Assembly (NCBI RefSeq): GCF_039530225.1
Contig: NZ_BAAAOH010000001.1
Coordinates: 3,720,001-3,784,000 of the forward strand
DNA: 64,000 nucleotides
Reading direction: 5' to 3'
Source of the DNA: Microbacterium pumilum
Lineage (GTDB): Bacteria > Actinomycetota > Actinomycetes > Actinomycetales > Microbacteriaceae
Both the position numbers and the translations under genes were made by a program. Of this stretch, positions 9,763-18,306 are shown piece by piece. Within the stretch, counting starts at the first letter, position 1. Every line of letters begins with the position of its first letter. Below the pieces are notes generated by a model. It did not search any database, was not told the origin of the DNA, and worked only from the letters and a program-made list of their open reading frames with translations.

Positions 9763-10707
9763 ATGACAGCCGCCCCCGCCGCGACGAAGATCCAGGCAAA
9801 GCAGCGCCCGGGAGATCGGTGGTTCTCGGGAACGGCGCTTGCTGCCGGCGGAATGATCCTGGTCACGCTGGCCGCCGTTGCGATCTTCCTGATCGTCCAG
9901 TCCATCCCGGCGATCGGCGCGTCATCGTCCCAAGCGTCGCTTCTGACGACGAACTTCTTCGACTACGTCTGGCCGCTCCTGTTCGGCACGATCTGGGCAG
10001 CCCTGCTGGCGCTGCTCATGGCCGTCCCGCTCTCGCTCGGCGTCGCACTCTTCATCACCCACTACGCACCGCGGCGCATCGCGCAGGGTCTCGGCTACAT
10101 CGTCGACCTGCTCGCGGCCGTCCCCTCGGTCGTCTTCGGCCTCTGGGGGATCCTGGTGCTGGCCCCCGCCGTCCAGCCCGTCTACGTGTGGCTCAACACC
10201 TACATGGGCTGGTTCCCGCTGTTCGGCGGGGAGGTGTCCGCGACGGGCCGCACGATCTTCACTGCGGCGATCGTGCTCGCCGTCATGGTCGTGCCGATCA
10301 TCACGGCGATCTGCCGCGAGATCTTCCTGCAGACCCCTGTCCTCCACGAAGAGGCGGCGCTCGCTCTCGGTGCGACGCGCTGGGAGATGATCCGAATGGC
10401 GGTGCTGCCGTTCGGCCGCAGCGGCATCGTCTCGGCATCCATGCTCGGCCTCGGCCGTGCCCTCGGCGAGACGATGGCCGTGGCGATGGTCCTGTCGGCG
10501 ACCGGCACCGTCACGCTGCAGCTCTTCACCTCGACCAACCCCTCGACGATCGCTGCGAACATCGCGCTGACCTTCCCCGAAGCCTTCGGCACCAACATCA
10601 ACGTGCTCATCGCGACCGGCCTCGTACTGTTCGTCGTGACGTTCGCGGTCAACTTCATCGCCCGGTGGATCGTCAACCGCCGCAAGGAATTCTCGGGGGC
10701 CAACTGA
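9763..10707 (+). CDS. pstC: phosphate ABC transporter permease PstC
   Basis: A 314-residue inner-membrane permease with six hydrophobic helices and the binding-protein-dependent transport motif (EEAALALGATRWEMIRMAVLP), which docks on the PstB ATPase. I chose the ATG at 9763 because GGAC lies 5 bases before it. An in-frame ATG at 9742 would add seven residues but has no ribosome binding site. Its stop overlaps the pstA start (TGATG), so translation is coupled. Confidence 0.93.
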   Translation: MTAAPAATKIQAKQRPGDRWFSGTALAAGGMILVTLAAVAIFLIVQSIPAIGASSSQASLLTTNFFDYVWPLLFGTIWAALLALLMAVPLSLGVALFITHYAPRRIAQGLGYIVDLLAAVPSVVFGLWGILVLAPAVQPVYVWLNTYMGWFPLFGGEVSATGRTIFTAAIVLAVMVVPIITAICREIFLQTPVLHEEAALALGATRWEMIRMAVLPFGRSGIVSASMLGLGRALGETMAVAMVLSATGTVTLQLFTSTNPSTIAANIALTFPEAFGTNINVLIATGLVLFVVTFAVNFIARWIVNRRKEFSGAN

Positions 10708-11804
10708 TGACCATGACCGCCACCCCGCCGCGACCCGTCGTGACGACCCCGACGGCGAGCCTCACCGCCGGCCGCCTCGCCCCCTGGGCCGTCTGGAGCA
10801 TCCTGGGCGGATCCATCGCGATCATGCTCGTGATCTTCGGGCTGATGGCTGTCACGAGTGGTGAAGACCTCAACATCGCCGGATGGGCGGTCTCTGCCGG
10901 ACTGCTCTACCTCGTGCTGATCTTCGTCATCTCGACGATCGTCGAGAGCCGTCGCAAGGCGGTCGACCGCCTCGTCACGGGCGTCGTCACCGCAGCATTC
11001 GTGATCGCGATGGTCCCGCTCGTCTCGGTGGCCTGGACCGTGCTCGTCAACGGAATCGCGGCGCTGAACGCGGAGTTCTTCACGTCCTCCATGCGCAATG
11101 TCGTCGGTGAGGGCGGCGGCATCCTGCACGCCGTCGTCGGCACCGTCCTCATCACCGGCGCTGCGGCCATCATCTCGATTCCGATCGGCCTCATGGCCGC
11201 CATCTACCTCGTCGAATACGGCAAGGACAACCGGCTGGCGCGGGGCATCACGTTCCTCGTCGACGTCATGACCGGCATCCCGTCGATCGTCGCCGGTCTG
11301 TTCGCGTACGCGCTTTTCGCCCTCTTCCTCGGCCCCGGCATCCGCATGGGCTTCATGGGGTCGATCGCGCTCGCGGTGCTCATGATCCCGGTCGTCGTCC
11401 GATCCACCGAGGAGATGCTGCGCCTCGTTCCCAACGAGCTCCGCGAGGCGGCGTACGCGCTCGGGGTGCCCAAGTGGCTGACGATCACGAAGGTCGTGCT
11501 GCCGACCTCGATCGCCGGCATCACGACCGGAATCATGCTGTCGATCTCCCGCGTCATCGGTGAGACCGCCCCGCTGCTCATCACAGCCGGGTTCACCAAC
11601 AGCATGAACTACGACCTGTTCAGCGGGCGCATGCAGACCCTCCCGGTGTTCACGTACACGCAGTACGCCAATCAGGGCATTCCGCCCGAGGCCTACCTCG
11701 ACCGCGCCTGGGGCGCCGCCCTCGTGCTCATCCTGATCGTGATGGTGCTGAACCTCGTCGCCCGCATCGTGGCGAAGGTGTTCTCCCCCAAGACCGGTCG
11801 CTGA
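10707..11804 (+). CDS. pstA: phosphate ABC transporter permease PstA
   Basis: A 365-residue permease, the partner of PstC in the phosphate channel. After a Thr/Pro-rich cytoplasmic start come two extra N-terminal helices (AVWSILGGSIAIMLVIFGLM and LLYLVLIFVISTIV). The six-helix core and its EAA loop (ELREAAYALGVPKWLTITKVVLP) follow. The extra helices explain why it is longer than enteric PstA (about 296 residues). The start overlaps the pstC stop by one base. pstB follows after 27 bases. Confidence 0.93.
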   Translation: MTMTATPPRPVVTTPTASLTAGRLAPWAVWSILGGSIAIMLVIFGLMAVTSGEDLNIAGWAVSAGLLYLVLIFVISTIVESRRKAVDRLVTGVVTAAFVIAMVPLVSVAWTVLVNGIAALNAEFFTSSMRNVVGEGGGILHAVVGTVLITGAAAIISIPIGLMAAIYLVEYGKDNRLARGITFLVDVMTGIPSIVAGLFAYALFALFLGPGIRMGFMGSIALAVLMIPVVVRSTEEMLRLVPNELREAAYALGVPKWLTITKVVLPTSIAGITTGIMLSISRVIGETAPLLITAGFTNSMNYDLFSGRMQTLPVFTYTQYANQGIPPEAYLDRAWGAALVLILIVMVLNLVARIVAKVFSPKTGR

Positions 11805-11831
11805 CACTCGCCTACCCGAAAGAACCACATC

Positions 11832-12611
11832 TTGTCCAAGAGCATCGAAGTCAACGACCTCCACGTCTACTACGGCGACTTCCTCGCCGTGGAGGGCGTC
11901 TCACTCTCCATCGAACCCCGGAGCGTGACGGCCTTCATCGGCCCCTCCGGCTGCGGCAAGTCGACATTCCTGCGGACACTGAACCGCATGCACGAAGTCA
12001 TTCCCGGGGCGTATGTCGAGGGTGAGGTCCTGCTCGACGGTGATGACCTCTATGGTCCCGGCGTCGACCCTGTGCTCGTGCGTCGTCAGGTGGGAATGGT
12101 CTTCCAGCGCCCCAACCCGTTTCCCACGATGTCGATCAAAGAGAACGTGCTCGCAGGCGTCAAGCTCAACAACAAGCGGATGGCCAAGTCGGATGCCGAT
12201 GCCCTCGTGGAGCGCTCGCTCCAGGGAGCGAACCTCTGGAACGAGGTCAAGGACCGCCTCGACAAGCCGGGCTCGGGCCTCTCGGGCGGGCAGCAGCAGC
12301 GCCTGTGCATCGCCCGGGCGATCGCCGTGTCACCCGATGTCCTCCTGATGGACGAGCCCTGCTCGGCGCTCGACCCGATCTCGACCTACGCGATCGAAGA
12401 GCTCATCGAGGAACTCAAGGAGGAGTACACGATCGTCATCGTGACTCACAACATGCAGCAGGCCTCACGGGTGTCCGACAAGACGGCCTTCTTCAACATC
12501 GCCGGTACCGGCAAGCCCGGCAAGCTCATCGAGTACGACAACACGAGGTCGATCTTCACGACGCCTACAGTCCAGGCGACCGAGGACTACGTCTCGGGCC
12601 GCTTCGGCTGA
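11832..12611 (+). CDS. pstB: phosphate ABC transporter ATPase PstB
   Basis: A 259-residue ABC ATPase that powers phosphate uptake. Visible motifs are Walker [10 protein letters not shown], the Q-loop region [12 protein letters not shown], the signature LSGGQQQR, Walker [14 protein letters not shown] and the switch His in [17 protein letters not shown] is typical of PstB. The start is a TTG at 11832 after GAAAGAACC; no ATG is available nearby. It is the last gene of the pst operon, with a perfect palindromic terminator 22 bases downstream. Confidence 0.95.
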   Translation: MSKSIEVNDLHVYYGDFLAVEGVSLSIEPRSVTAFIGPSGCGKSTFLRTLNRMHEVIPGAYVEGEVLLDGDDLYGPGVDPVLVRRQVGMVFQRPNPFPTMSIKENVLAGVKLNNKRMAKSDADALVERSLQGANLWNEVKDRLDKPGSGLSGGQQQRLCIARAIAVSPDVLLMDEPCSALDPISTYAIEELIEELKEEYTIVIVTHNMQQASRVSDKTAFFNIAGTGKPGKLIEYDNTRSIFTTPTVQATEDYVSGRFG

Positions 12612-12633
12612 CCCGCATCGGATACCCACTCGA

Positions 12634-12663
12634 GAGCGGATGCCCCGATCGGGGCATCCGCTC
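12634..12663 (+). terminator. terminator of the pst operon
   Basis: A perfect 30-base palindrome: arm GAGCGGATGCCCC at 12634-12646, GATC in the centre, and the exact complement at 12651-12663. It lies 22 bases after the pstB stop and separates the pst operon from the DUF4157 gene, which has its own ribosome binding site. There is no T-tract, as is common in high-G+C actinobacteria. Confidence 0.8.
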
Positions 12664-12763
12664 GCTCGTGCCGATGAGCGACGTGGGGGTGACGCACGGC
12701 GAGGAGCATGATGCCGCGGGGCGGCGCATCGCTGCCCAGCGCCCGGAGCGCCAGGAGTGAGAC

Positions 12764-15700
12764 ATGCACGAGCAGGGTGCCGCGCCGAAGGATCGGCGAC
12801 GAAGCCAGGCTCGATCGATCAACCAGGATGGCGGCGCGGAGCATCAGGCCTATGACTCGGTGCCGCAGCGACAATCGTCCGCACTCCCCCCGGCCGTGCG
12901 GTACGGCCTGAGCGGGCACGGAGCGGCACTCGACGCGAGCGTTCGCGAGACGATGGAGCAAAGCTTCTTGCAGGACCTCTCGTCGGTCCGCGTGCACTCC
13001 GACGACCGGGCACGACAGGCGAATGTCTCGCTTTTCTCTCGCGCTTACAGCGCCGGGGACCACATCGCGCTCGGTCCCGGCGCGACTGCGGGCAGCACGG
13101 GCCTCATGGCGCATGAGCTCGCCCACGTCGTCCAGAACCGGAAAGGCGCGCCGTCCGCCTCGGGAGGGCGCGCCGCATCGGAGCGGGAAGCGGAGTCCGC
13201 CGAGGCCCGGATGGGCGCATACCGGCCGCCGGCGTCGCCAGCCCGGGCGACTGTCCCAGGCCTCCACTTCGCACCCCTCGTGTTCGGGGCCGGTCAGGCG
13301 CAGGTCTCGGTCGACAGCGGCATCGTGAGCGTGAACGGCACCGCGACCAAAGCGGTTGTGGAGGTCGACGGCAAGATCACCTACAACGGGCGAGAGATCG
13401 TGCTCGACCGCGGAGGGGTGTTCCGGTACCGCGACGACCGGTACTTGCCCTGCAAACCGTGCAATCCGCACCTCTACGAAGGCAATCGGCTCAAGACAGG
13501 GGTCGCCGGTGCGCCTCCAGCCGAGGGCAGCTTCTACGATGCGGTGCAACGCCGGTGGGTGTTGCGGCGGGAGCCGATCGTCACCACTGTCTCGATCAGC
13601 TCGCCTACCGCCGTGGGCGGTGCTCAGGCGGGAACGGTCAACCCGGCGCTGAAGGGCCGGGTCGAGGTCGCCCACGCGGCGCGGCAGCAGTTCGAAGCCC
13701 GCGTCGAGCACGCGATGGCCGAGGGGAACCTCGGCCGTGCCGAGGCCGAGCAGATCGTCCGCTCCCGGATGCAGTCTCAACTCGGCGAGACGGGTCTCGG
13801 TGTCTTCGAGACGGGGCAGACGTATGTGATCGTCGATACGGAGGCCGGGGACGGAGTCATCAAACGGACCACGACGGCTGCCGTCAAGGGTGGCGAGGTC
13901 CCCTCCGTCGACGTGCCGCTGGAGAAGGTCCAGACTCGACTCGCCACGATCAACAAGACACTCGGCGAGAACTTCGTGTTCGACCCGCAGTCCCTGCAAC
14001 ACGGGGAGGTGCGAGCGATCGTCCGGACTCCTCAGGGAACCACGTACTACGTCCAGCGACCCATGTGCCCGATGTGCCAGCGATTCTTCGCCCTCGAAGC
14101 TCAAGTGCAGAATCGCCCCATCACGGTGGTGGACCCCGAGACCACGCGGGTCTTCTCCCCTGGCCTCACGGTCACCGAGGTGAATCCCACGGTCGTCTAT
14201 GAGCGCACGGGCGCGATCACTCGGGCCGACGGGAAGTCGACGCTCGAAATCGGCTCCTCGCCGTCGGTCACCCACAAGGTGGCACCGGTCCCCCGCACTG
14301 GTCCTGCATCGGCGGAAGCAGCGGGAAAGCTCCCGGAGACCGGGCCGAAGACGACCGAGCCGCCCGCGAAAGGCGGAGACCCGACAGCCAAGGGCGGCGA
14401 TACCGCGAAGGTCGTCGACACCGGTCCCAAGACCGGCCCGCAGACTGCGAAGCCCGGCGAAGCCGTGAAGCCGGCCGACGTGACCCCGAAGACCGGCGAG
14501 GTCACCCCCAAGGTCGGCGAAGTGACTCCCAAGGTGCCCGAAGTCGCCCCCAAGGCCGGCGAGGTGGCCAAGGGTGGGGAGGTCACCCCCAAGGTCGGAG
14601 GCGCGACCCCGAAGGTGGGGGAGGTACCGTCGCTCGGCAAGGTCTCGCCCGGAACGATCGAGCCGAAGATCGGAGGGGGTGGCGCGCTGCGGAGAGGAGG
14701 CTTCCGGCGGTTCACGGTCGGGGCCGCAGGAGCAATCGCCGAGGGCGCCCTGGCGGTCGTCATGGTGCTGGCGGACATCATCGTCCAGCTGGTCGTCGTG
14801 CCGTACCTCGAACGACTCCAGCGGGAGTTGGATGAGAAGTACCGCGCTTCGCTTCAGAAGCAGATCGAGGCGTACTACCAGAGCGCCCTCAAAGATGGCG
14901 TCGAGAACTGGGTGCTCAGCCAAGCGGAGAGACTTCGGGAGATCGAAGATCGCGACGTCCAGCCGTACGTGAACATCACCATGACCGTCCACTTCCGCCG
15001 CGCGTGGTCGTTCTGGACCGGGCAGGGGTCCGGACCGCCGGAGCGGATCACAGACCTGGACTTCGTCAGACTGGACTCGCCGAAAGTGGAGATCGGCGAG
15101 AGTCCGGTGGCGGAGTCGGCCGACGGAATGGTCTCTGAGGACGGGCTGCCGATCCTCGGCGACACCTTCGCGAAGGAGTTCGCGCAGACGGTGCACTTCG
15201 CGGCGATTCCGCCGACCTACCAGCAGCTGGTGGACCAGTATGGTCCCAGGCCGGCGTCCCGCGCCAAGACCACCTGCTTCATCGCCACCGCGTGCTACGG
15301 CGCGCCGGATGCGCCCGAGGTGGATGTCCTGCGACGGTTCCGGGACCGCCGGCTCATGCCGAGCCCGGCGGGGCGCCGGTTCGTGCTCTGGTACTACCGG
15401 ACGTCACCCCCCATCGCCGACGCGCTCAGGCGTCACGATGCGGCACGGTGGGCAGTTCGGACCCTCTTCATCGCTCCGCTCGTGGCGGCGGTGCGATCGT
15501 TCGACCCGTCCTCTGACGCTTCATCAGTCGCGGGGGCTCAGCAGGTAGTCGTTGAAGGATGCCGTCAGCCCGGCGTCGATGGCGAGTTCGATGCTGTCGA
15601 TCCCCCTGATCGGCGCGGCCAGACGCACGCTCGACACGAGCCACGCCGCATCCACCGTCGCGAGATCGGCGGTCGCGATTTCGTCGTAGGCGACCTCGTG

Positions 15701-16402
15701 GCCCGATGCCCGCAGATAGTCGAAGAGGCTGATCTGCGTGGTGCCATGCAGGATCGCGCCGGCGGGCTCAGGGGTGACGAACCTGTCTCCGAACCGCAAG
15801 ATCACCGATGCGGTGGGCGCCTCGAGCACGAAGCCGTCCGACGACACGAAGATCGCGTCATCCGCGCCCCTCCTCTTGGCCTCGCGGATCGCGGCCATGT
15901 TCACGGCGTACGACAACGTCTTCGCCCCGAGCAGCAACCACGGCGCGCGCGCGGGGGCGCCGCTGTCGTAGCCGCGGTCGAGCGTGACGACACGGATACC
16001 GCGGGTGCGCGCGGCGGTGTTGTCCGGCGCCTGGGCTGCGGTCACCCACGCTGTCGGCGCCGGTCCGTGCTCGACGCCGCGGCTCAGGATCAGCTTGATC
16101 ACCCCTTCGCCGGGGCCGGTGTGAGCGGTCGCGAGAGCGATGGCCTGCCGCCACTGCTCGGTATTCGGCGCCGGAAGGTCGCAGAGGTCGGCAGAATGAG
16201 CGAGCCGGTCGAGGTGCGCCCGGGTCTCCTGGGCGTGGCCATCGACGACTCCGATGGACTCGAAGATGCCGTCGCCTCGCTGGGTGCTGAGCTCGCTGAC
16301 GTTCAATGCGGGCGCGGATGGGTCGACCACGGTGAACGTCTCGGCGAAGTCGGTGCGGTCATCGACCGATTCCGCAGGGTCGATCATGAGCGCGAATCGT
16401 GA
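12764..16402 (+). CDS. DUF4157 (eCIS-core) multidomain protein with deaminase-like toxin core
   Basis: A modular protein. Residues about 55-125 are a DUF4157/eCIS-core domain with the zinc-protease-like HELAH at 117-121. Residues about 320-460 look like a toxin-type deaminase: H-G-E at 413-415 in a helix, then C-P-M-C at 435-438 after a beta-strand, then a strand ITVVDPETTRVF. An extra CKPC pair is at 230-233. Residues about 555-620 are a Pro/Lys/Glu stalk of TPKVGEV-like repeats, followed by a membrane helix near 650-680, helices, and a CFIATACYG motif at 838-846. The start has AGGAG at 12753-12757. The recognisable protein ends near 15520, but the frame stays open to 16402, antisense to pabC. 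Domain calls are by motif only. No eCIS tail genes or immunity gene are visible. Confidence 0.75.
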   Translation: MHEQGAAPKDRRRSQARSINQDGGAEHQAYDSVPQRQSSALPPAVRYGLSGHGAALDASVRETMEQSFLQDLSSVRVHSDDRARQANVSLFSRAYSAGDHIALGPGATAGSTGLMAHELAHVVQNRKGAPSASGGRAASEREAESAEARMGAYRPPASPARATVPGLHFAPLVFGAGQAQVSVDSGIVSVNGTATKAVVEVDGKITYNGREIVLDRGGVFRYRDDRYLPCKPCNPHLYEGNRLKTGVAGAPPAEGSFYDAVQRRWVLRREPIVTTVSISSPTAVGGAQAGTVNPALKGRVEVAHAARQQFEARVEHAMAEGNLGRAEAEQIVRSRMQSQLGETGLGVFETGQTYVIVDTEAGDGVIKRTTTAAVKGGEVPSVDVPLEKVQTRLATINKTLGENFVFDPQSLQHGEVRAIVRTPQGTTYYVQRPMCPMCQRFFALEAQVQNRPITVVDPETTRVFSPGLTVTEVNPTVVYERTGAITRADGKSTLEIGSSPSVTHKVAPVPRTGPASAEAAGKLPETGPKTTEPPAKGGDPTAKGGDTAKVVDTGPKTGPQTAKPGEAVKPADVTPKTGEVTPKVGEVTPKVPEVAPKAGEVAKGGEVTPKVGGATPKVGEVPSLGKVSPGTIEPKIGGGGALRRGGFRRFTVGAAGAIAEGALAVVMVLADIIVQLVVVPYLERLQRELDEKYRASLQKQIEAYYQSALKDGVENWVLSQAERLREIEDRDVQPYVNITMTVHFRRAWSFWTGQGSGPPERITDLDFVRLDSPKVEIGESPVAESADGMVSEDGLPILGDTFAKEFAQTVHFAAIPPTYQQLVDQYGPRPASRAKTTCFIATACYGAPDAPEVDVLRRFRDRRLMPSPAGRRFVLWYYRTSPPIADALRRHDAARWAVRTLFIAPLVAAVRSFDPSSDASSVAGAQQVVVEGCRQPGVDGEFDAVDPPDRRGQTHARHEPRRIHRREIGGRDFVVGDLVARCPQIVEEADLRGAMQDRAGGLRGDEPVSEPQDHRCGGRLEHEAVRRHEDRVIRAPPLGLADRGHVHGVRQRLRPEQQPRRARGGAAVVAAVERDDTDTAGARGGVVRRLGCGHPRCRRRSVLDAAAQDQLDHPFAGAGVSGRESDGLPPLLGIRRRKVAEVGRMSEPVEVRPGLLGVAIDDSDGLEDAVASLGAELADVQCGRGWVDHGERLGEVGAVIDRFRRVDHERES

Positions 16403-16408
16403 TGACAT
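15524..16408 (-). CDS. pabC: aminodeoxychorismate lyase / class IV aminotransferase
   Basis: A 294-residue fold-type IV PLP enzyme. It starts with the family pattern GDGIFESIGVVDG and has the lysine region LLLGAKTLSYAVNMAAIREAKRRGADDAIFVS, with the PLP Lys in AKTLSY, then LEAPTASVI and GTTQISLFDYL. It converts 4-amino-4-deoxychorismate to p-aminobenzoate for folate synthesis. A branched-chain or D-amino-acid aminotransferase cannot be fully excluded. It converges on the DUF4157 gene, whose open frame runs over it on the other strand. Its TGA stop is the complement of a TCA codon of that frame. Confidence 0.85.
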   Translation of the reverse strand: MSSRFALMIDPAESVDDRTDFAETFTVVDPSAPALNVSELSTQRGDGIFESIGVVDGHAQETRAHLDRLAHSADLCDLPAPNTEQWRQAIALATAHTGPGEGVIKLILSRGVEHGPAPTAWVTAAQAPDNTAARTRGIRVVTLDRGYDSGAPARAPWLLLGAKTLSYAVNMAAIREAKRRGADDAIFVSSDGFVLEAPTASVILRFGDRFVTPEPAGAILHGTTQISLFDYLRASGHEVAYDEIATADLATVDAAWLVSSVRLAAPIRGIDSIELAIDAGLTASFNDYLLSPRD

Positions 16409-16526
16409 GCCTTCGAGCCTACGCGTCGGGAATGATCCGTCGCGGTGCTCCGTTACACTGGTTCAGCCGGGCCGCAGTAACCCCGGGCTCCATCTTTTGC
16501 CGCCGAGAGCGGCCTCGCGCCGAGAG

Positions 16527-16630
16527 GCGTTCTGCGGCCCGGCTCCTTCATGCCGTGGGGCGGAACGCCTCTCCCGGCGCAGCCGGCACGAGCAGCGGGC
16601 GTTCTGCGGCCCGGCACTTCCATGCCGTGG
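16527..16630. repeat. pair of 30-base direct repeats between pabC and the next gene
   Basis: The block GCGTTCTGCGGCCCGGC followed by a CTTC-ATGCCGTGG tail occurs at 16527-16557 and again at 16599-16630, 72 bases apart with small differences. In the first copy AGGCGTTC (16525-16532) is also matched by GAACGCCT (16563-16570), giving a possible hairpin. The surrounding 16409-16657 gap has no convincing gene. It may hold the pabC promoter, a noncoding element or a remnant duplication. Confidence 0.5.
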
Positions 16631-16657
16631 CGCCGTATCGAGACCTCCGAGCCCCGC

Positions 16658-17296
16658 TTACGTCAGCGCGTCGCGCCGCCACAGCGCCGCGCAGGCCGTC
16701 AGGTCGCTCGCGTAGTCCGCAAGTCGCAGGGCCCGCGTGGTGAGCGCTGAGGCCCGCTCCGGCTCCGTCGGCTCGTAATCGTCGGCCAGGTGGATCGACC
16801 CGGCGACCTGCACGCGGCAGAACGCGGCGGCCCGATCCAGAGCGACCGCGAAGTCGCCTTCGAAGAGCCCTCGCAGGATCGTGTCGACGAGGGCGACGAG
16901 CTCATCAGGCCCGGCGGGGTTGGGGGCGCCCGCCACCACCTCGTCCGCCGACGAGAGCTCGGCGCGTCCTCGCTGGTAGATCAGCGCTGCGGTCGGTGCA
17001 TCGTCGTGGATCATCAGCTGCAGCAGGTAGAGCCGCCACAGGGCACCCGGCAGCGAACGAGAGGGAGATCGCGACCACAGCTCCGCGATGTCGTCGATGC
17101 CGTGCTCGTCGGTGAAGGCGACCAGTCGATCGACGACTTCGCCGCTCGGGTCCTCCCTCACTCGGGCGAGCAGAGCGTGCGCCGTGGAGTGGGCGACTCG
17201 CGAGATCTCCGCTGGATCCTCCGCCGCGAAACGGCGGTCGAACAGCTCGGCAGGGCGTCGCACGGGCTTGTGGAAGTCCCGTGAATCATCGCTCAT
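16658..17296 (-). CDS. conserved hypothetical helical protein
   Basis: A 212-residue soluble protein with a regular pattern of helices (ALWRLYLLQLMIHDDAPTAA, ALTTRALRLADYASDLTACA) and no signal peptide or membrane segment. I do not recognise a characterised family. Codon use is normal for the window, so it is a real gene. It is upstream of pabC on the same strand but 250 bases away and probably separately transcribed. A small gap of 65 bases separates it from the RskA gene, also on this strand. Confidence 0.75.
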   Translation of the reverse strand: MSDDSRDFHKPVRRPAELFDRRFAAEDPAEISRVAHSTAHALLARVREDPSGEVVDRLVAFTDEHGIDDIAELWSRSPSRSLPGALWRLYLLQLMIHDDAPTAALIYQRGRAELSSADEVVAGAPNPAGPDELVALVDTILRGLFEGDFAVALDRAAAFCRVQVAGSIHLADDYEPTEPERASALTTRALRLADYASDLTACAALWRRDALT

Positions 17297-17361
17297 GCAT
17301 CCAGGCTACCGCCCGATTCCGAGGCCATCTCCGCGTTGAAATGCGGGGCCTTCGCGTGATA

Positions 17362-18306
17362 TCAGGCGGTCGGGATGGCGACGATCGGTTCAGTGGTGGG
17401 CTCCCCGGTGGGCGAGCCTCCCTGCTGCTCGACCGTCACCGCGATGGTGTCACCCGCCTGCAGCGTGCCATCGAGCAAGACGGTTGCGTCGGATGCGTTG
17501 TCGAACGTGCCCGCCGACTGCACGCCGTCATCGCGGACGAACCACATCTCGAAGCTCTGGTCCTTGGCGATCGACGGCAGGCCGTCCGATACCAGCACGA
17601 CCTTGCCGAGCGACTCCGACCAGTGCACCGTGGCCGTGCCTCCGTCGGCGACCTCCGCGGTGGCGGCCTGCGCGTCTGGCGCGTTCTCGATCTGCTCGAG
17701 CGCGACGACAGCGGCGGGCCGGTTGATGAATTGACCGAGCGTCACCGCGCCGAAGCCCAGCGTCACCAGCAATACGAGCGATGCCGCGAGCGCGAGGATC
17801 CCGCGAGTCCAGTTGCGGCGGGAGATCGTCTGAATCGTCGCGGTGTTGGGTGGCGGCTCCGCCGAGGTGGTCTCACCGGTGGCCGGCTCACCATCGTCGG
17901 TGGCGGGCGCCGCCGGCTCGGTCACTGTGGGCTCCGTCTCGGCGACGGAAAGCTCGGGCTCGGCGACGGAAAGCTCGGGCTCGGCGACGGGAGGCTCGGG
18001 CTCTACCGCGAGGATCTCGGTCTCCGGGACGCCGATCACGGGTGCGGATGTCGATGCCTGCGTCTCGGCGCGGTCCCCCTGCGTCATCCCCGCGATGCGC
18101 GCGAGAAGAGCGGTGCGGATCTGCGGGGGCGGTGCAACCCGAGACACACCGTCGGCGAGCGAGGCTGCGGTCGCGACATCCGCCGCGACAAAGCGCTCCC
18201 ATTCAGGATGCTGCGCTCGCGCCTGCAGGAATGCCGCAAGGTCGTCGGGAGACAGCGCGTCGAGAGCGAAGCCTGCCGCAAGCTCTGCGAACTCTCTCTC
18301 GTTCAT
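17362..18306 (-). CDS. rskA: anti-sigma-K factor, RskA-like
   Basis: A 314-residue single-pass membrane protein. The N-terminal 80 residues form the anti-sigma domain (EFAELAAGFALDALSPDDLAAF). Then comes a Pro/Glu/Val-rich linker in which EPELSVA is repeated, one membrane helix (GILALAASLVLLVTLGFGAV), and an extracytoplasmic RskA C-terminal domain (SFEMWFVRDDG, GDTIAVTVEQQGG). RskA proteins hold SigK at the membrane and release it after regulated proteolysis. Its ATG overlaps the sigK stop by 4 bases, so the two proteins are made together. Confidence 0.9.
   Translation of the reverse strand: MNEREFAELAAGFALDALSPDDLAAFLQARAQHPEWERFVAADVATAASLADGVSRVAPPPQIRTALLARIAGMTQGDRAETQASTSAPVIGVPETEILAVEPEPPVAEPELSVAEPELSVAETEPTVTEPAAPATDDGEPATGETTSAEPPPNTATIQTISRRNWTRGILALAASLVLLVTLGFGAVTLGQFINRPAAVVALEQIENAPDAQAATAEVADGGTATVHWSESLGKVVLVSDGLPSIAKDQSFEMWFVRDDGVQSAGTFDNASDATVLLDGTLQAGDTIAVTVEQQGGSPTGEPTTEPIVAIPTA

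Noticed and set aside
12587..15196. A very long minus-strand frame (869 codons) opposite the DUF4157 gene
   Set aside because: It has no ribosome binding site and no recognisable domain. Its repeats are the antisense of the stalk repeats. The plus-strand gene has a good start, HELAH, CPMC and CFIATACYG motifs.
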